Shown: piece by piece, positions 46,616 to 55,085 of the stretch
How the letters are laid out: every line of letters begins with the position of its first letter
How positions within the stretch are numbered: the first letter of the stretch is position 1
From: Neorhizobium galegae bv. officinalis
GTDB taxonomy: Bacteria; Pseudomonadota; Alphaproteobacteria; Rhizobiales; Rhizobiaceae
Direction: 5' to 3'
NCBI GenBank assembly: GCA_000985875.1
Contig: CCRI01000009.1
Span: forward strand, 124,001 to 188,000
DNA length: 64,000 nt
Program-made: the position numbers and the translations under genes
The notes under the pieces: generated by a model
Told to the model about the DNA's origin: nothing
The model's database searches: none
Seen by the model: only the letters and a program-made list of their open reading frames with translations

Positions 46616-47575
46616 ATGACACAGAACCAGCCACACCCTTCCGCCGACGGTATTCTCGCCGCTTCGAAAAGCATCGATCCCGTCTTCACCAACAGCCCGC
46701 TGATCGAGCAACAGACGGCCAACACCGTGCTCGGCCTTCGCCTCCTTGCGAAGGTGGAGACGCTCAATCCGATCCGATCCTTCAAGGGACGCGGCACCGA
46801 TTGGTGGATGCGGAACGAACCGGCCGGCGACCATCCCGTCGTCTCCGCCTCCGCAGGCAATTTCGGCCAGGGGCTCGCCTATGCCGGCCGGGCCCGCGGC
46901 CGCAGGGTGGTGATCTTTTCCGCCACCGCGGCCAATCCCGGCAAGATCGAAGCCATGCGCCGGCTCGGCGCCGAAGTGCGGCTGGAAGGTACCGATTTCG
47001 ACGCCGCCAAGGCCGCCGCGCGTGCCTATGCGCAAGCGAATGGCTGCCCCTTTGTCGAAGACGGCGCCCTGCGGAGTATCGCCGAAGGCGCTGGCACGAT
47101 CGCGCTGGAAATCACCGAGCACCTCTCCCGCCAAGCCATCGAACTCGACGCCATCCTGGTGCCGCTCGGCAATGGCGCGCTTCTGACCGGGATCGGCACC
47201 TGGATCCGCGCCAGGGCACCGAACTGCAAGGTCATCGGCGTGGTCGCCGCCAATGCGCCCGCCATGAAACAATCTCATGAAACCGGCCGGCTCATCTCCA
47301 CGAAGACCGCAGCAACCGCAGCGGATGGCATCGCGGTTCGGGAATGCGTTCCCTACGCGCTGGACTGCATGAGGACGACGGTCGACGAGGTCTGGGAAGC
47401 CAGCGAGGCGGCAATCCGCCAGGCGCGGGATTTCTGCCGCATCCATTACGGCCTCGTCGTCGAGGAAGCCGGCGCCGCCGGCATTGCAGGCCTTCTGGAA
47501 AACGGCGCGAACCTCAAAGGCCGAACTGTCGCCACCATCCTCTGCGGCGGCAATGTCCGCACGGATATCGCATGA
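46616..47575 (+). CDS. PLP-dependent threonine/serine dehydratase-like enzyme
   Basis: 319 residues, fold type II PLP enzyme. The Schiff-base lysine is Lys57 in IRSFKGRG; the phosphate and glycine loops are SASAGNFGQGLAYAG and PLGNGALLTG. It matches the catabolic threonine ammonia-lyase branch without an ACT domain; serine, threonine or a modified amino acid could be the substrate. Its position opposite an Lrp-type regulator suggests induction by its substrate. The ATG at 46616 is chosen over the long open frame upstream. Confidence 0.9.
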   Translation: MTQNQPHPSADGILAASKSIDPVFTNSPLIEQQTANTVLGLRLLAKVETLNPIRSFKGRGTDWWMRNEPAGDHPVVSASAGNFGQGLAYAGRARGRRVVIFSATAANPGKIEAMRRLGAEVRLEGTDFDAAKAAARAYAQANGCPFVEDGALRSIAEGAGTIALEITEHLSRQAIELDAILVPLGNGALLTGIGTWIRARAPNCKVIGVVAANAPAMKQSHETGRLISTKTAATAADGIAVRECVPYALDCMRTTVDEVWEASEAAIRQARDFCRIHYGLVVEEAGAAGIAGLLENGANLKGRTVATILCGGNVRTDIA

Positions 47576-47657
47576 CATCTCGCCTGCGTCGATCGCCTCT
47601 CCCCGTTTCCTCATGGAACGGTTAGGTTAGGCGACCGATTCAGCGCGAGGAGCCGCC

Positions 47658-49355
47658 ATGACCACCCGCCTCGAAACCCTCATCGACCAGGGCACCGGCC
47701 GCGAGCCCGCCGATATCGTGCTGAAGGGCGGAAAGTTCTTCGATCTCGTCACCGGCGAACTCGTCGCCTCCGACATCGCCATCTGCGGCGACCGCATCGT
47801 CGGCACCTGCGGCGACTACACCGGCAAGACCGAGATCGACATCTCCGGCAGGATCGTCGTCCCCGGCTTCATCGACACGCATCTCCACATCGAGAGCTCG
47901 CTGGTCACCCCGCACGAGTTCGACCGCTGCGTCCTGCCCTACGGCGTCACTACCGCGATCTGCGATCCCCACGAGATCGCCAACGTGCTCGGCACGCAAG
48001 GCATCCAGTTCTTCCTGGATTCTTCGCTGGAAACGATCATGGACATCCGCGTCCAGCTCTCCTCCTGCGTGCCCGCCACGCATCTGGAGACGTCCGGCGC
48101 CGATCTGCCGATCGAAAAGCTGCTGCCCTTCCGCGATCATCCGAAGGTCATCGGCCTTGCGGAATTCATGAACTTCCCGGGCGTCATCTACAAGGACCCG
48201 ATCTGCCTCGCCAAGCTCGACGCCTTCTACGGCGACCATATCGACGGCCACGCACCGCTGCTGCGGGGCAACGATCTCAACGGCTACCTGTCCGCCGGCA
48301 TCCGCACCGAGCACGAATGCACCACCGCCGAGGAGGCGCTCGAAAAGATCCGCAAGGGCATGCACATCCTGGTGCGCGAAGGCTCGGTCTCGAAGGATCT
48401 GCACGCGCTGATGCCGCTCCTCACCGAGCGGCTGTCGCCCTATCTGGCGCTCTGCACCGACGACCGCAACCCGCTCGACATCGCCGAACAGGGCCATCTC
48501 GACTACATGATCCGCACCGCCATCGCCCATGGCGTCGAACCCATCGCGGTCTACCGCGCCGCCTCGATCTCCGCCGCAAGGGCCTTCGCCCTGCGCGACC
48601 GCGGCCTCGTCGCCCCCGGCTGGCGCGCCGATCTCGTCGTTATCGACAGCCTCGAAAACTGCAGGGCCGAGATGGTCTTCTCCGCCGGCCGCAAGGTGAC
48701 CGACGAACTCTTCGCCACCCGCAAACCGGTTGCCCCGGTCGGCCTCGACAGCGTCAAGGCGCGTCCCGTCCAGGCCATGCATTTCGGCGTGCCGGTGACC
48801 GAGGGCGAGACGCCCGTCATCGGCGTGATGCCGGGAAAGATCATCACCGAACACCGCCGCTTCCGCCTGCCATCGGCAGGCAACCAGACCGGCATCGATC
48901 TCGACCGCGACATCATCAAGGTCGCCGTCATCGAGCGTCACGGCAAGAACGGCAACCATGCCAATGGTTTCGTTCAGGGTTTCGGATTGAAGAAGGGCGC
49001 CATCGCCTCGACGGTCGGGCATGACAGCCACAATATCTGCGTCGTCGGCGTCAACGAGGACGACATGGCGATGGCCGCCAACCGCCTGGGGGAAATCCAC
49101 GGCGGCTTCGTCGTCGTGGAAGATGGAAAAGTCACCGGCGAAATCGCCCTGCCCGTCGCCGGCCTGATGAGCCTCGAACCCTATGAAACGGTTCGCGATA
49201 CCCTCCACCACCTGCGCCAGGCCGCCTATGCGCTCGGCACCACGCTTCAGGAACCCTTCCTCCAGGTCGCCTTCCTGCCGCTGCCGGTCATTCCGCACCT
49301 GAAGATTTCCGACAAGGGCATGGTGGATGTGGACAGGTTTGCGCTGATCGGGTGA
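47658..49355 (+). CDS. ade: Adenine deaminase
   Basis: 565 residues of the amidohydrolase family; turns adenine into hypoxanthine and ammonia for purine salvage. Metal-site motifs DTHLHIESS (~73-81), [17 protein letters not shown] and the C-terminal [13 protein letters not shown] block ([14 protein letters not shown]) are present. It is full length for Ade. GAGGAG just precedes the ATG. It is followed by a RIME-like element. Confidence 0.95.
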   Translation: MTTRLETLIDQGTGREPADIVLKGGKFFDLVTGELVASDIAICGDRIVGTCGDYTGKTEIDISGRIVVPGFIDTHLHIESSLVTPHEFDRCVLPYGVTTAICDPHEIANVLGTQGIQFFLDSSLETIMDIRVQLSSCVPATHLETSGADLPIEKLLPFRDHPKVIGLAEFMNFPGVIYKDPICLAKLDAFYGDHIDGHAPLLRGNDLNGYLSAGIRTEHECTTAEEALEKIRKGMHILVREGSVSKDLHALMPLLTERLSPYLALCTDDRNPLDIAEQGHLDYMIRTAIAHGVEPIAVYRAASISAARAFALRDRGLVAPGWRADLVVIDSLENCRAEMVFSAGRKVTDELFATRKPVAPVGLDSVKARPVQAMHFGVPVTEGETPVIGVMPGKIITEHRRFRLPSAGNQTGIDLDRDIIKVAVIERHGKNGNHANGFVQGFGLKKGAIASTVGHDSHNICVVGVNEDDMAMAANRLGEIHGGFVVVEDGKVTGEIALPVAGLMSLEPYETVRDTLHHLRQAAYALGTTLQEPFLQVAFLPLPVIPHLKISDKGMVDVDRFALIG

Positions 49356-49383
49356 GGTTTGCGCCTTCGCGTCCGGTCCTCTT

Positions 49384-49501
49384 CCCTCATTCCTGTGCTC
49401 GTCACAGGAATCCAGTGACCCGATGTCTATCGGGTCGAAAGACCCCTTCAGCCCAAGGACTTGGGCTGGCTGGATTCCTGTGACAAGCACAGGAATGAGG
49501 G
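49384..49501. repeat. RIME-like mosaic palindromic element, copy B
   Basis: Left and right hairpins ATTCCTGTG/CACAGGAAT, middle hairpins GACCCGAT/ATCGGGTC and AGCCCAAG-GA-CTTGGGCT. The third hairpin is shared with copy C at 54.9 kb but not with copy A. Confidence 0.8.
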
Positions 49502-49519
49502 AGAAAATACACTCCTGCC

Positions 49520-49679
49520 CGTCAAAGCCACTCGCTTCAACAGCCGTGACCTGTCTGCTATTATCCGGCTCGTCATCGACAATCGTTCTCTGATCAAGCG
49601 GGCATGGCATGAGCATTTCGTAACTGAGGTGAAATTCGAAGGGCGCGGCGACAGGACGGTGAAACGTCCTGCCGCATAA
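49520..49679 (+). pseudogene. Probable 5'-truncated small gene
   Basis: An open frame runs from the RIME-like element to the stop at 49677-49679 and ends VIDNRSLIKRAWHEHFVTEVKFEGRGDRTVKRPAA. The IIRLVIDNRSLIKRAWHEHF part looks like the C-terminal end of a DUF4160-like protein. Its own start is missing: the frame upstream is repeat sequence. The only in-frame ATG lies inside the repeat, so the gene seems to have lost its 5' end. Confidence 0.45.
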
Positions 49680-49697
49680 ATCCTGTCAGGATCGTTC

Positions 49698-49898
49698 AGG
49701 ACAAAGCTGGAGCAGATCGAGAAAGCCGTTGCCCAACTGGACCGACAGGAACTGGAAGCATTCTCGCTCTGGTTCGAAGAGCTTCAGGTTGAACGCTGGG
49801 ATCGCCAGATCGAGAAGGACGATGCGGAAGGCAAATTCAACCGTCTCGCAGAGGATGCCTTGACCGAGTTCCGTGCGGGCAAGACACGGTCGCTTTGA
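49698..49898 (+). pseudogene. Antitoxin-like gene with no start codon
   Basis: The frame reads TKLEQIEKAVAQLDRQELEA, then SLWFEELQVERWDRQIEK and ends AEDALTEFRAGKTRSL. This matches the short RelE-partner antitoxins that begin M(T)xLExIEKAVxxL. Where the ATG should be, at 49698-49700, there is AGG, with AGGA at the right distance upstream. A stop lies at 49677-49679 in frame and there is no ATG, GTG or TTG between. No toxin gene follows. It is probably a decayed toxin-antitoxin remnant. Confidence 0.6.
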
Positions 49899-49915
49899 GT
49901 GGGCGCCGCCTCCCC

Positions 49916-50284
49916 TCACCGCCGCCTCAGCACCATCCCCGCATGATAGAGCACCCCATCGCGGAAATCGCCGTCGGCGGCAAAGCCTGTGTCGTCCTTG
50001 TAGTCGATATGATTGCCGGTCACCCAGTAGCGGCCCTCATAGGCCTTTTCGCGGGTGCCGCGCGCTTCGACATAGCGGCCGTTCGGCAGCAGTTCGTGGC
50101 GGATGTGGTTGTCCTCGGTCACCCACATTCCGGCATAGGGATGTTCAGCCATGGTCTTCTCCTCTTGTCTGATGTCGTGTGCAAACACCGCAAATGTCGC
50201 GACGACGGTGAAAGCCGCGGCACAGGCGGCAAACGCGAGCGGGGCTCGCAAATCCGAGGGGATGCGGAAAAGCCGGTCAGCCAT
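49916..50284 (-). CDS. Atu4866-family protein
   Basis: 122 residues. The C-terminal 78 (MAEHPYAGMWVTEDNHIRHELLPNGRY, then YEGRYWVTGNHIDYKDDTGF and DGVLYHAGMVLRRR) are the Atu4866 family, a small lipocalin-like beta barrel. An N-terminal hydrophobic segment (AFAACAAAFTVVATFAVFAHD) makes it membrane or exported. GGAGGG precedes the ATG at 50284, and AGAGGAG also precedes an internal ATG at MAEHPY, so two forms are possible. It is divergent from an AraC gene. Confidence 0.8.
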   Translation of the reverse strand: MADRLFRIPSDLRAPLAFAACAAAFTVVATFAVFAHDIRQEEKTMAEHPYAGMWVTEDNHIRHELLPNGRYVEARGTREKAYEGRYWVTGNHIDYKDDTGFAADGDFRDGVLYHAGMVLRRR

Positions 50285-50411
50285 TGAGGTATTCCCTCCT
50301 GATCCGCTCGCGGCGACGTCTTTCCGTGCGGCGGGAACGTCGCAGGAAGCCGCCGGCAAAATCGGCGGCCCAATGGAAGGGGCTTTCAAGTAAGCGCTGG
50401 AAGTTGCTCAT
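50277..50411 (-). CDS. Small basic protein, 44 residues
   Basis: Reads MSNFQRLLESPFHWAADFAG and ends in a run rich in Arg (RRSRRTERRRRERIRREYLNG). The ATG at 50411 has GGAG six bases upstream, and the stop overlaps the start of the Atu4866-family gene by eight bases, so the two look coupled. Not recognised. Its basic helix may bind nucleic acid or membrane; this is inference. Confidence 0.55.
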   Translation of the reverse strand: MSNFQRLLESPFHWAADFAGGFLRRSRRTERRRRERIRREYLNG

Positions 50412-50620
50412 CACCATCTCCATTTGCGTCCGGGCTGGTTCGATCGGACGAGCCCAATATGGTGGAAAGCAGCGGACGAGCGGTAGACCAGACCTCCGGC
50501 ATGATTGCACAATCCTCCGAAGCTCAATTGAAATGGCCGGCAACGCCACCATATGATGCCCGCACCAAACCGCGAACGCCCTGCGTCTCAAGACATTCGA
50601 ACCTCCGCACGAGGCCCAAG

Positions 50621-51523
50621 ATGGACAAACTCGATCAACTTGCTCAACTGATTGCACAAAGCACCGACGGTGACGGCGTGTTCGAAACCGCGATCCCGCG
50701 CCTGGCGGCGATCCGCATGTCGAAGCCGACCGAACCGCTGCACGCCATCCACCAGCCGGCGGTGTGCATCATCGCGCAAGGGGCAAAACAGGTCATGCTG
50801 GCCGACGAGATCTTTCGATACAGCCCCGGCCAGTATCTGGTCGTCTCGGTCGACATGCCCGTCACCGGCCAGGTCATCGAGGCGACGGAGCAACAGCCCT
50901 ATCTCTGCCTGCGCCTCGATCTCGACCTGAAGCTGCTCAGCGAAATGCTGGTGGAGATGCCGGCGGCGCCAGGTGTCCCGACCATGCGCAAGAAATGCAT
51001 CGGCCTCAGCCATACCACCCCGGAATTCCTGGATGCCGCGCTCCGCCTCGCCCAGCTTATCGATAAGCCCGACGAGATCGCCTATCTTGCGCCGCTGATC
51101 GAGCGGGAACTGATGTTCCGCCTGCTGCGCGGCGACCAGGCCGAGATGATCCGCCAGGTTCTCGCGCCTGAAAACCGGCTGCAGCAGGTCAACCGGGCAA
51201 TCTCCTGGATCCGCCAGAATTTTTCCGCCCCCTTCTCGATTGAGCAGGTCGCGGTCGAGGCGCGCATGAGCACGTCCTCGCTGCACCAGCATTTTCGCGA
51301 GGTGACGGCGATGAGCCCGCTGCAATATCAGAAGCAGCTGCGCCTGCAGGAAGCCCGACGCCTCATCCTCGGCAAGGCCATGGATGCCGCGACCGCCGCC
51401 CATCAGGTCGGCTACGACAGCCCTTCGCAGTTCAGCCGCGAATACCGCCGCCTGTTCGGCGCTCCACCGATCCAGGATATCACCCGGCTCAGAAGCGAAC
51501 CGGCCCGCTACGCCGAGGCCTGA
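50621..51523 (+). CDS. AraC family transcriptional regulator
   Basis: 300 residues. N-terminal AraC_N-type cupin (HAIHQPAVCIIAQGAKQVMLADEIFRYSPGQYLVVSVDMPVTGQVIEA in blocks), C-terminal AraC DNA-binding pair: FSIEQVAVEARMSTSSLHQHFREVTAMSPLQYQKQLRLQEARRLI and QVGYDSPSQFSREYRRLFG. It is divergent from the 44-residue and Atu4866-family genes, its likely targets. The ATG is at 50621; the upstream open frame is the promoter region. Confidence 0.92.
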   Translation: MDKLDQLAQLIAQSTDGDGVFETAIPRLAAIRMSKPTEPLHAIHQPAVCIIAQGAKQVMLADEIFRYSPGQYLVVSVDMPVTGQVIEATEQQPYLCLRLDLDLKLLSEMLVEMPAAPGVPTMRKKCIGLSHTTPEFLDAALRLAQLIDKPDEIAYLAPLIERELMFRLLRGDQAEMIRQVLAPENRLQQVNRAISWIRQNFSAPFSIEQVAVEARMSTSSLHQHFREVTAMSPLQYQKQLRLQEARRLILGKAMDAATAAHQVGYDSPSQFSREYRRLFGAPPIQDITRLRSEPARYAEA

Positions 51524-51553
51524 ACCGCCCTAATCTCTCCTCCTGAAAATTAT

Positions 51554-51569
51554 TCAACCGATCGGTTGA
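51554..51569. promoter_or_regulatory. ArsR operator 1, overlapping the -35
   Basis: Perfect palindrome TCAACCGATCGGTTGA. Its right end overlaps TTGACA (51566-51571), the -35 of the arsR-type gene. Confidence 0.7.
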
Positions 51570-51594
51570 CAATAAAATCGCATGCGCGCATATT
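51566..51594 (+). promoter_or_regulatory. Promoter of the ArsR-SRPBCC genes
   Basis: TTGACA, 17-bp spacer, CATATT. Transcription should start near 51601, at the start codon (51602), giving a leaderless mRNA. Confidence 0.55.
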
Positions 51595-51610
51595 CAACCA
51601 CATGGTTGAA
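51593..51610. promoter_or_regulatory. ArsR operator 2, over the -10 and start codon
   Basis: TTCAACCA-CA-TGGTTGAA, perfect arms. The ATG start codon is part of the palindrome. Centre is 40 bp (four helical turns) from operator 1. Confidence 0.7.
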
Positions 51611-52027
51611 TTACAAGCGCATCCGATCGATACGGTCTTCCACGCCCTCAGCGACGGCACGCGCCGCCGCATGCTCCGTGAGTTGGCACAAGGCGAGCGC
51701 ACGGTCAGCCAGCTGGCCGAGCCGCACGACATGTCGCTCGCGGCGGCCTCGAAACACATCAAGGTGCTGGAAGGCGCCGGGCTGATCCGCCGCGAGATCC
51801 AAGGCCGCACCCATCTCTGCCGCCTCGAACCCGGCCCGCTCGCGACAGCCCATGAATGGCTGACATTCTATGAACGCTTCTGGACCAGCAGGCTCGATAT
51901 CCTGGAACGCCTTCTCCGAGAGGAGGACGCTCAAAAGAGCGCTCGGGACGAAATCCGGAAGAGCCCGCTGAAATCCCCTGCCTCACGGAAGTCTGAAACT
52001 GAACCTGAAACGGGAGAAGACCAATGA
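51602..52027 (+). CDS. ArsR family regulator (SdpR-like)
   Basis: 141 residues. Winged helix: HPIDTVFHALSDGTRRRMLRELAQGERTVSQLAEPHDMSLAAASKHIKVLEGAGLIRREIQGR, a class without metal-binding Cys pairs. Residues ~112-141 are a charged low-complexity tail (SPLKSPASRKSETEPETGED). Its stop overlaps the SRPBCC gene by four bases, the usual regulator/AHSA1 pair. No Shine-Dalgarno precedes the ATG, and two operators cover the promoter and start codon, which indicates strong autorepression. Confidence 0.92.
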   Translation: MVELQAHPIDTVFHALSDGTRRRMLRELAQGERTVSQLAEPHDMSLAAASKHIKVLEGAGLIRREIQGRTHLCRLEPGPLATAHEWLTFYERFWTSRLDILERLLREEDAQKSARDEIRKSPLKSPASRKSETEPETGEDQ

Positions 52028-52557
52028 ACGATATGACATCGTTGAACAAATACGGCGCTGTGGCCGAACCTTTCACCTTTACCATCCAGCGCCGGTTGCC
52101 AGGCCCCATCGAGAGAACCTGGGCCTACCTCACCGACAGCGATCTGCGCCGCCAGTGGCTCGCATCGGGCATCATACCGCCACAGGCGGGCAGCTCCTTC
52201 GAACTCACCTGGCGCAACGACGAACTGACCGGCTCGGCCGAAGGCAGGCCGGAAGGCTTTCCCGCCGAACACAGCATTCAGAGCGAGGTGATCGCCTTCG
52301 AGCCACCGCATCGGCTCGTCTTCTCCTGGCCGCCGCGCGGCGAGGTCAGCTTTGAACTACAGCCGGCCGGCAGCGAAATCCTGCTCACCGTCACGCATCG
52401 GCGGATTTCCGATCGCCGCAACATGGTCATGGTCGGCGCCGGCTGGCACATGCACCTCGACATCCTGGTTGCCCGGGCGACCGGCGCCAAGCCTGAATCG
52501 TTCTGGGAAGGCTGGAGCCGCCTCAAGGAAGAATACGACCGCCGCATCCTGGCCTGA
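52024..52557 (+). CDS. SRPBCC/AHSA1 family protein
   Basis: 177 residues, START/Bet v1-like hydrophobic-cavity fold: FTIQRRLPGPIERTWAYLTDSDLRRQWLA, then SFELTWRNDEL and ARATGAKPESFWEGWSRLKEEYDRRI. The ligand or target is unknown. It is translationally coupled to the ArsR-type regulator by ATGA overlap, the common arrangement for this family. Confidence 0.92.
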   Translation: MNDMTSLNKYGAVAEPFTFTIQRRLPGPIERTWAYLTDSDLRRQWLASGIIPPQAGSSFELTWRNDELTGSAEGRPEGFPAEHSIQSEVIAFEPPHRLVFSWPPRGEVSFELQPAGSEILLTVTHRRISDRRNMVMVGAGWHMHLDILVARATGAKPESFWEGWSRLKEEYDRRILA

Positions 52558-52663
52558 AGCACCGTTGTCGCCTCCGCCCATGGTCCCGGGACGCCTCGGC
52601 CCCTGGGCGGAAGTCTCGGCCGAACCCTTCCGTCCTCGGTTGGGCATCCCATGGAGACAAGAT

Positions 52664-53077
52664 ATGAGCACCCCCTTTACGGGCGGATGCGCCTGCGGCG
52701 CACTTCGTTATGAGATCTCCGCCGAACCGGCGGTCATGGTCGACTGCCAGTGCCGACAGTGCCAGCACGAAAGCGGGACCGGGCACGCCTCCCACCTCAC
52801 CTTCCCAAGCGCTGCCGTCAAGGTCGAGGGCAATGCCACCCATTGGGAGGCGACCGGTGACGGCGGCACCGTCAAAAGACGGGCCTTCTGCCCCACCTGC
52901 GGTTCGCCGGTCTACATGACGTTCCCCGCCATGCCGGACTACTTCGTCATCCGCGCCGGCAGCCTTGACGATCCGAGCCGGTACAAGCCGCAATTCGTGA
53001 CCTGGCACGCCGCCGGCCACGCCTGGGACCACCTCGATCCGGCCCTGCCGAAATTCGAGAATATGCCGCCGGCTTGA
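52664..53077 (+). CDS. GFA (glutathione-dependent formaldehyde-activating) family protein
   Basis: 137 residues, Mss4-like zinc fold. Cys ligands: GGCACGALRY (Cys9, Cys11), DCQCRQCQ (~28, 30, 33) and FCPTCGSPVY (~76, 79). It matches the GFA family; true formaldehyde activity is documented for only a few members, so the substrate is open. It follows the SRPBCC gene by 106 bp on the same strand and may be co-regulated. Confidence 0.9.
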   Translation: MSTPFTGGCACGALRYEISAEPAVMVDCQCRQCQHESGTGHASHLTFPSAAVKVEGNATHWEATGDGGTVKRRAFCPTCGSPVYMTFPAMPDYFVIRAGSLDDPSRYKPQFVTWHAAGHAWDHLDPALPKFENMPPA

Positions 53078-53084
53078 AGAACCT

Positions 53085-54734
53085 TCACACCCGGGCGCAG
53101 AACACGTCGAGGGCGTCGAGCTTCACCACGCCCTTTTCGAGCCGCGACACGAAGCCCGGCAGGTTAACCGGCAGGATTTCGCCGAGCCGTTTCGGCAGGG
53201 TGAAATCCTGTGTTCCCCGGGTCAGGTTGAAGATGAACAGCAGTTTCTCGCCGCCCTTCTCGCGCACGAAGGCGAGCAGGTCCTGGTTGGTATCGAGGAA
53301 GGTCATGTCGCCATCGACAAGCGGCGGATGCGCCTTGCGGAAGGCGAGCGCCGCCCGGTAATGGTGCAGCACCGAATCCGGGAGCCCCTCCTGCGCATCG
53401 ACGGCTCGCGCCGCGTGTTCGCCCGGAACCGGCAGCCAGGTCTTCGAACCCGTGGTGAAACCCGCATGCGGTTCGCTTGCCTCCCAAACCATCGGCGTGC
53501 GGCATCCGTCGCGGCCCTTGAAGGCCGGCCAGAAGCGGATGCCGTAGGGGTCGCGCAGGTCGTCGAAGGTGAGTTCCGCCTCGGTCAGCCCCAGTTCCTC
53601 GCCCTGATAAAGGCAGATCGAGCCGCGCAGGACCGAAAGCAGCGTGATCGACAGTTTTGCAACCCGCTCCTGTTCGGCAGGAGACTCGGCGAAGCGGGTC
53701 ACATGGCGCACCACGTCATGGTTGGAAAAGGCCCAGCACACCCAGCCATTGCTGACGGTATCGGCAACCGTCGTCATCACCTTGCGGATATAGGCGGCAT
53801 CGAAGGCGGGGCCGAGGAAATCGAAGGTGTAGCACATGTGCAGCTTGTCGTTGCCGGTCGTGTAGAGCGCCAGCGTCGAAAGCGAACGCGGGCCGTCTCC
53901 AACCTCGCCCACCGTCGCACGGCCCTCATAGCTGTCGAGCAGCGCCCTCAGCCGCTTCAGGAAGTCGATATTTTCCGGCTGCGTCTTGTCGTAGAGGTGG
54001 TTCTGCATGGAATAGGGATTGGTGTCCGTCTCCATGCCGGCACCATCGGTGTCGTAGACCATCGGCGGGTTGTTGCGCAGTTGCTTGTCGTGGAAATAGT
54101 AGTTGACCGTATCGAGCCGGAACCCGTGCACGCCGCGGTCCAGCCAGAAGCGCACCGTGTCCAGCATGGCGGTCTGGACCTCCGGATTGTGGAAATTGAG
54201 ATCCGGCTGGGCGATCAGGAAGTTGTGCATGTAATATTGCTTGCGAACCCCGTCCCATTCCCAGCCCGGCCCGCCGAAGATCGACAGCCAGTTGGTGGGC
54301 GCCGTGCCGTCCGGTTTCGGATCGGCCCAGACATACCAGTCGGCCTTGGGATTGGTGCGGCTGGATCGGCTTTCGACGAACCAGGGATGCCGGTCGGACG
54401 TGTGGGAAATCACCTGGTCGATGATCACCTTCAATCCCAGGCGTTCCGCCTCGGCCATCATCTCGTCGAAATCGGTGAGCGTGCCGAACATCGGGTCGAC
54501 ATTGCAGTAGTCGGAGACGTCGTAGCCCATGTCGGCCATCGGCGAGGTGAAGAAGGGCGAAAGCCAGATCGCGTCGACACCGAGCGAGGCGACATGCGGC
54601 AGGCGTGCGGTAATGCCCTTGATGTCGCCGATCCCGTCGCCGGTCGAGTCCTGAAAGGAGCGCGGATAGATCTGGTAGATCACCGCGCCGCGCCACCAGT
54701 TTGCATCGACTGCCTTCACCGCCTGCGTCGCCAT
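53085..54734 (-). CDS. aglA: Alpha-glucosidase, GH13
   Basis: 549 residues. Triad: nucleophile Asp208 (GFRLDTVNYY), acid/base Glu277 (VGEVGD), Asp340 (FSNHD). Thr after the nucleophile, as in GH13_23 alpha-1,4-glucosidases, rather than Val of 1,6-specific enzymes, suggests alpha-1,4 preference. It resembles rhizobial AglA, but the aglEFGK transport genes are not beside it. AAGGAGAG precedes the ATG at 54734. It converges with the GFA gene, eight bases apart. Confidence 0.92.
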   Translation of the reverse strand: MATQAVKAVDANWWRGAVIYQIYPRSFQDSTGDGIGDIKGITARLPHVASLGVDAIWLSPFFTSPMADMGYDVSDYCNVDPMFGTLTDFDEMMAEAERLGLKVIIDQVISHTSDRHPWFVESRSSRTNPKADWYVWADPKPDGTAPTNWLSIFGGPGWEWDGVRKQYYMHNFLIAQPDLNFHNPEVQTAMLDTVRFWLDRGVHGFRLDTVNYYFHDKQLRNNPPMVYDTDGAGMETDTNPYSMQNHLYDKTQPENIDFLKRLRALLDSYEGRATVGEVGDGPRSLSTLALYTTGNDKLHMCYTFDFLGPAFDAAYIRKVMTTVADTVSNGWVCWAFSNHDVVRHVTRFAESPAEQERVAKLSITLLSVLRGSICLYQGEELGLTEAELTFDDLRDPYGIRFWPAFKGRDGCRTPMVWEASEPHAGFTTGSKTWLPVPGEHAARAVDAQEGLPDSVLHHYRAALAFRKAHPPLVDGDMTFLDTNQDLLAFVREKGGEKLLFIFNLTRGTQDFTLPKRLGEILPVNLPGFVSRLEKGVVKLDALDVFCARV

Positions 54735-54907
54735 ATTCCGACTCTCCTTCCTCAAATGTTCCAGCCGAACCTAGAGCCATGGCGCTAAAAGACAACGCAA
54801 AAGCGGCGCGGACACACTCTTGTCATGAGGCGAACTTCGGCCTATGCGACAAGACCAAGTACGATAGGCGATAGCGGCTGTTGTTGTGGTCTGAGGACGC
54901 CCGCCAT

Positions 54908-55023
54908 CCTCATCCCTGTGCTTGTCACAGGGATCCAGCAGCGCCGCGTCTGCGGCGCGATAGACTCTTTTCAGCCCAAGGACTTGGGCTGGCTGGATTC
55001 CTGTGACAAGCACAGGAATGAGG
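54908..55023. repeat. RIME-like mosaic palindromic element, copy C
   Basis: Left hairpin ATCCCTGTG/CACAGGGAT as in copy A, third and right hairpins (AGCCCAAG-GA-CTTGGGCT; ATTCCTGTG/CACAGGAAT) as in copy B, and its own second hairpin (GCGCCGC/GCGGCGC). It fills most of the 351-bp gap between aglA and the kinase gene. Confidence 0.8.
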
Positions 55024-55085
55024 ATATGTTCCGACCTGCCAACGAGGCTACCTCGTAATGCTGTGAATATCCGGAGGAACGGGAA

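Noticed and set aside
47640..49616. Long minus-strand frame over adenine deaminase
   Set aside because: Antisense shadow; it runs through a RIME-like element at its start.
49461..49679. Complete 72-codon gene
   Set aside because: Its only ATG lies inside the RIME-like repeat, so it is listed as a truncated remnant.
40774..55023. Insertion sequence bounded by the RIME-like copies
   Set aside because: The copies are short, non-coding and flank ordinary genes; no transposase or target duplication.
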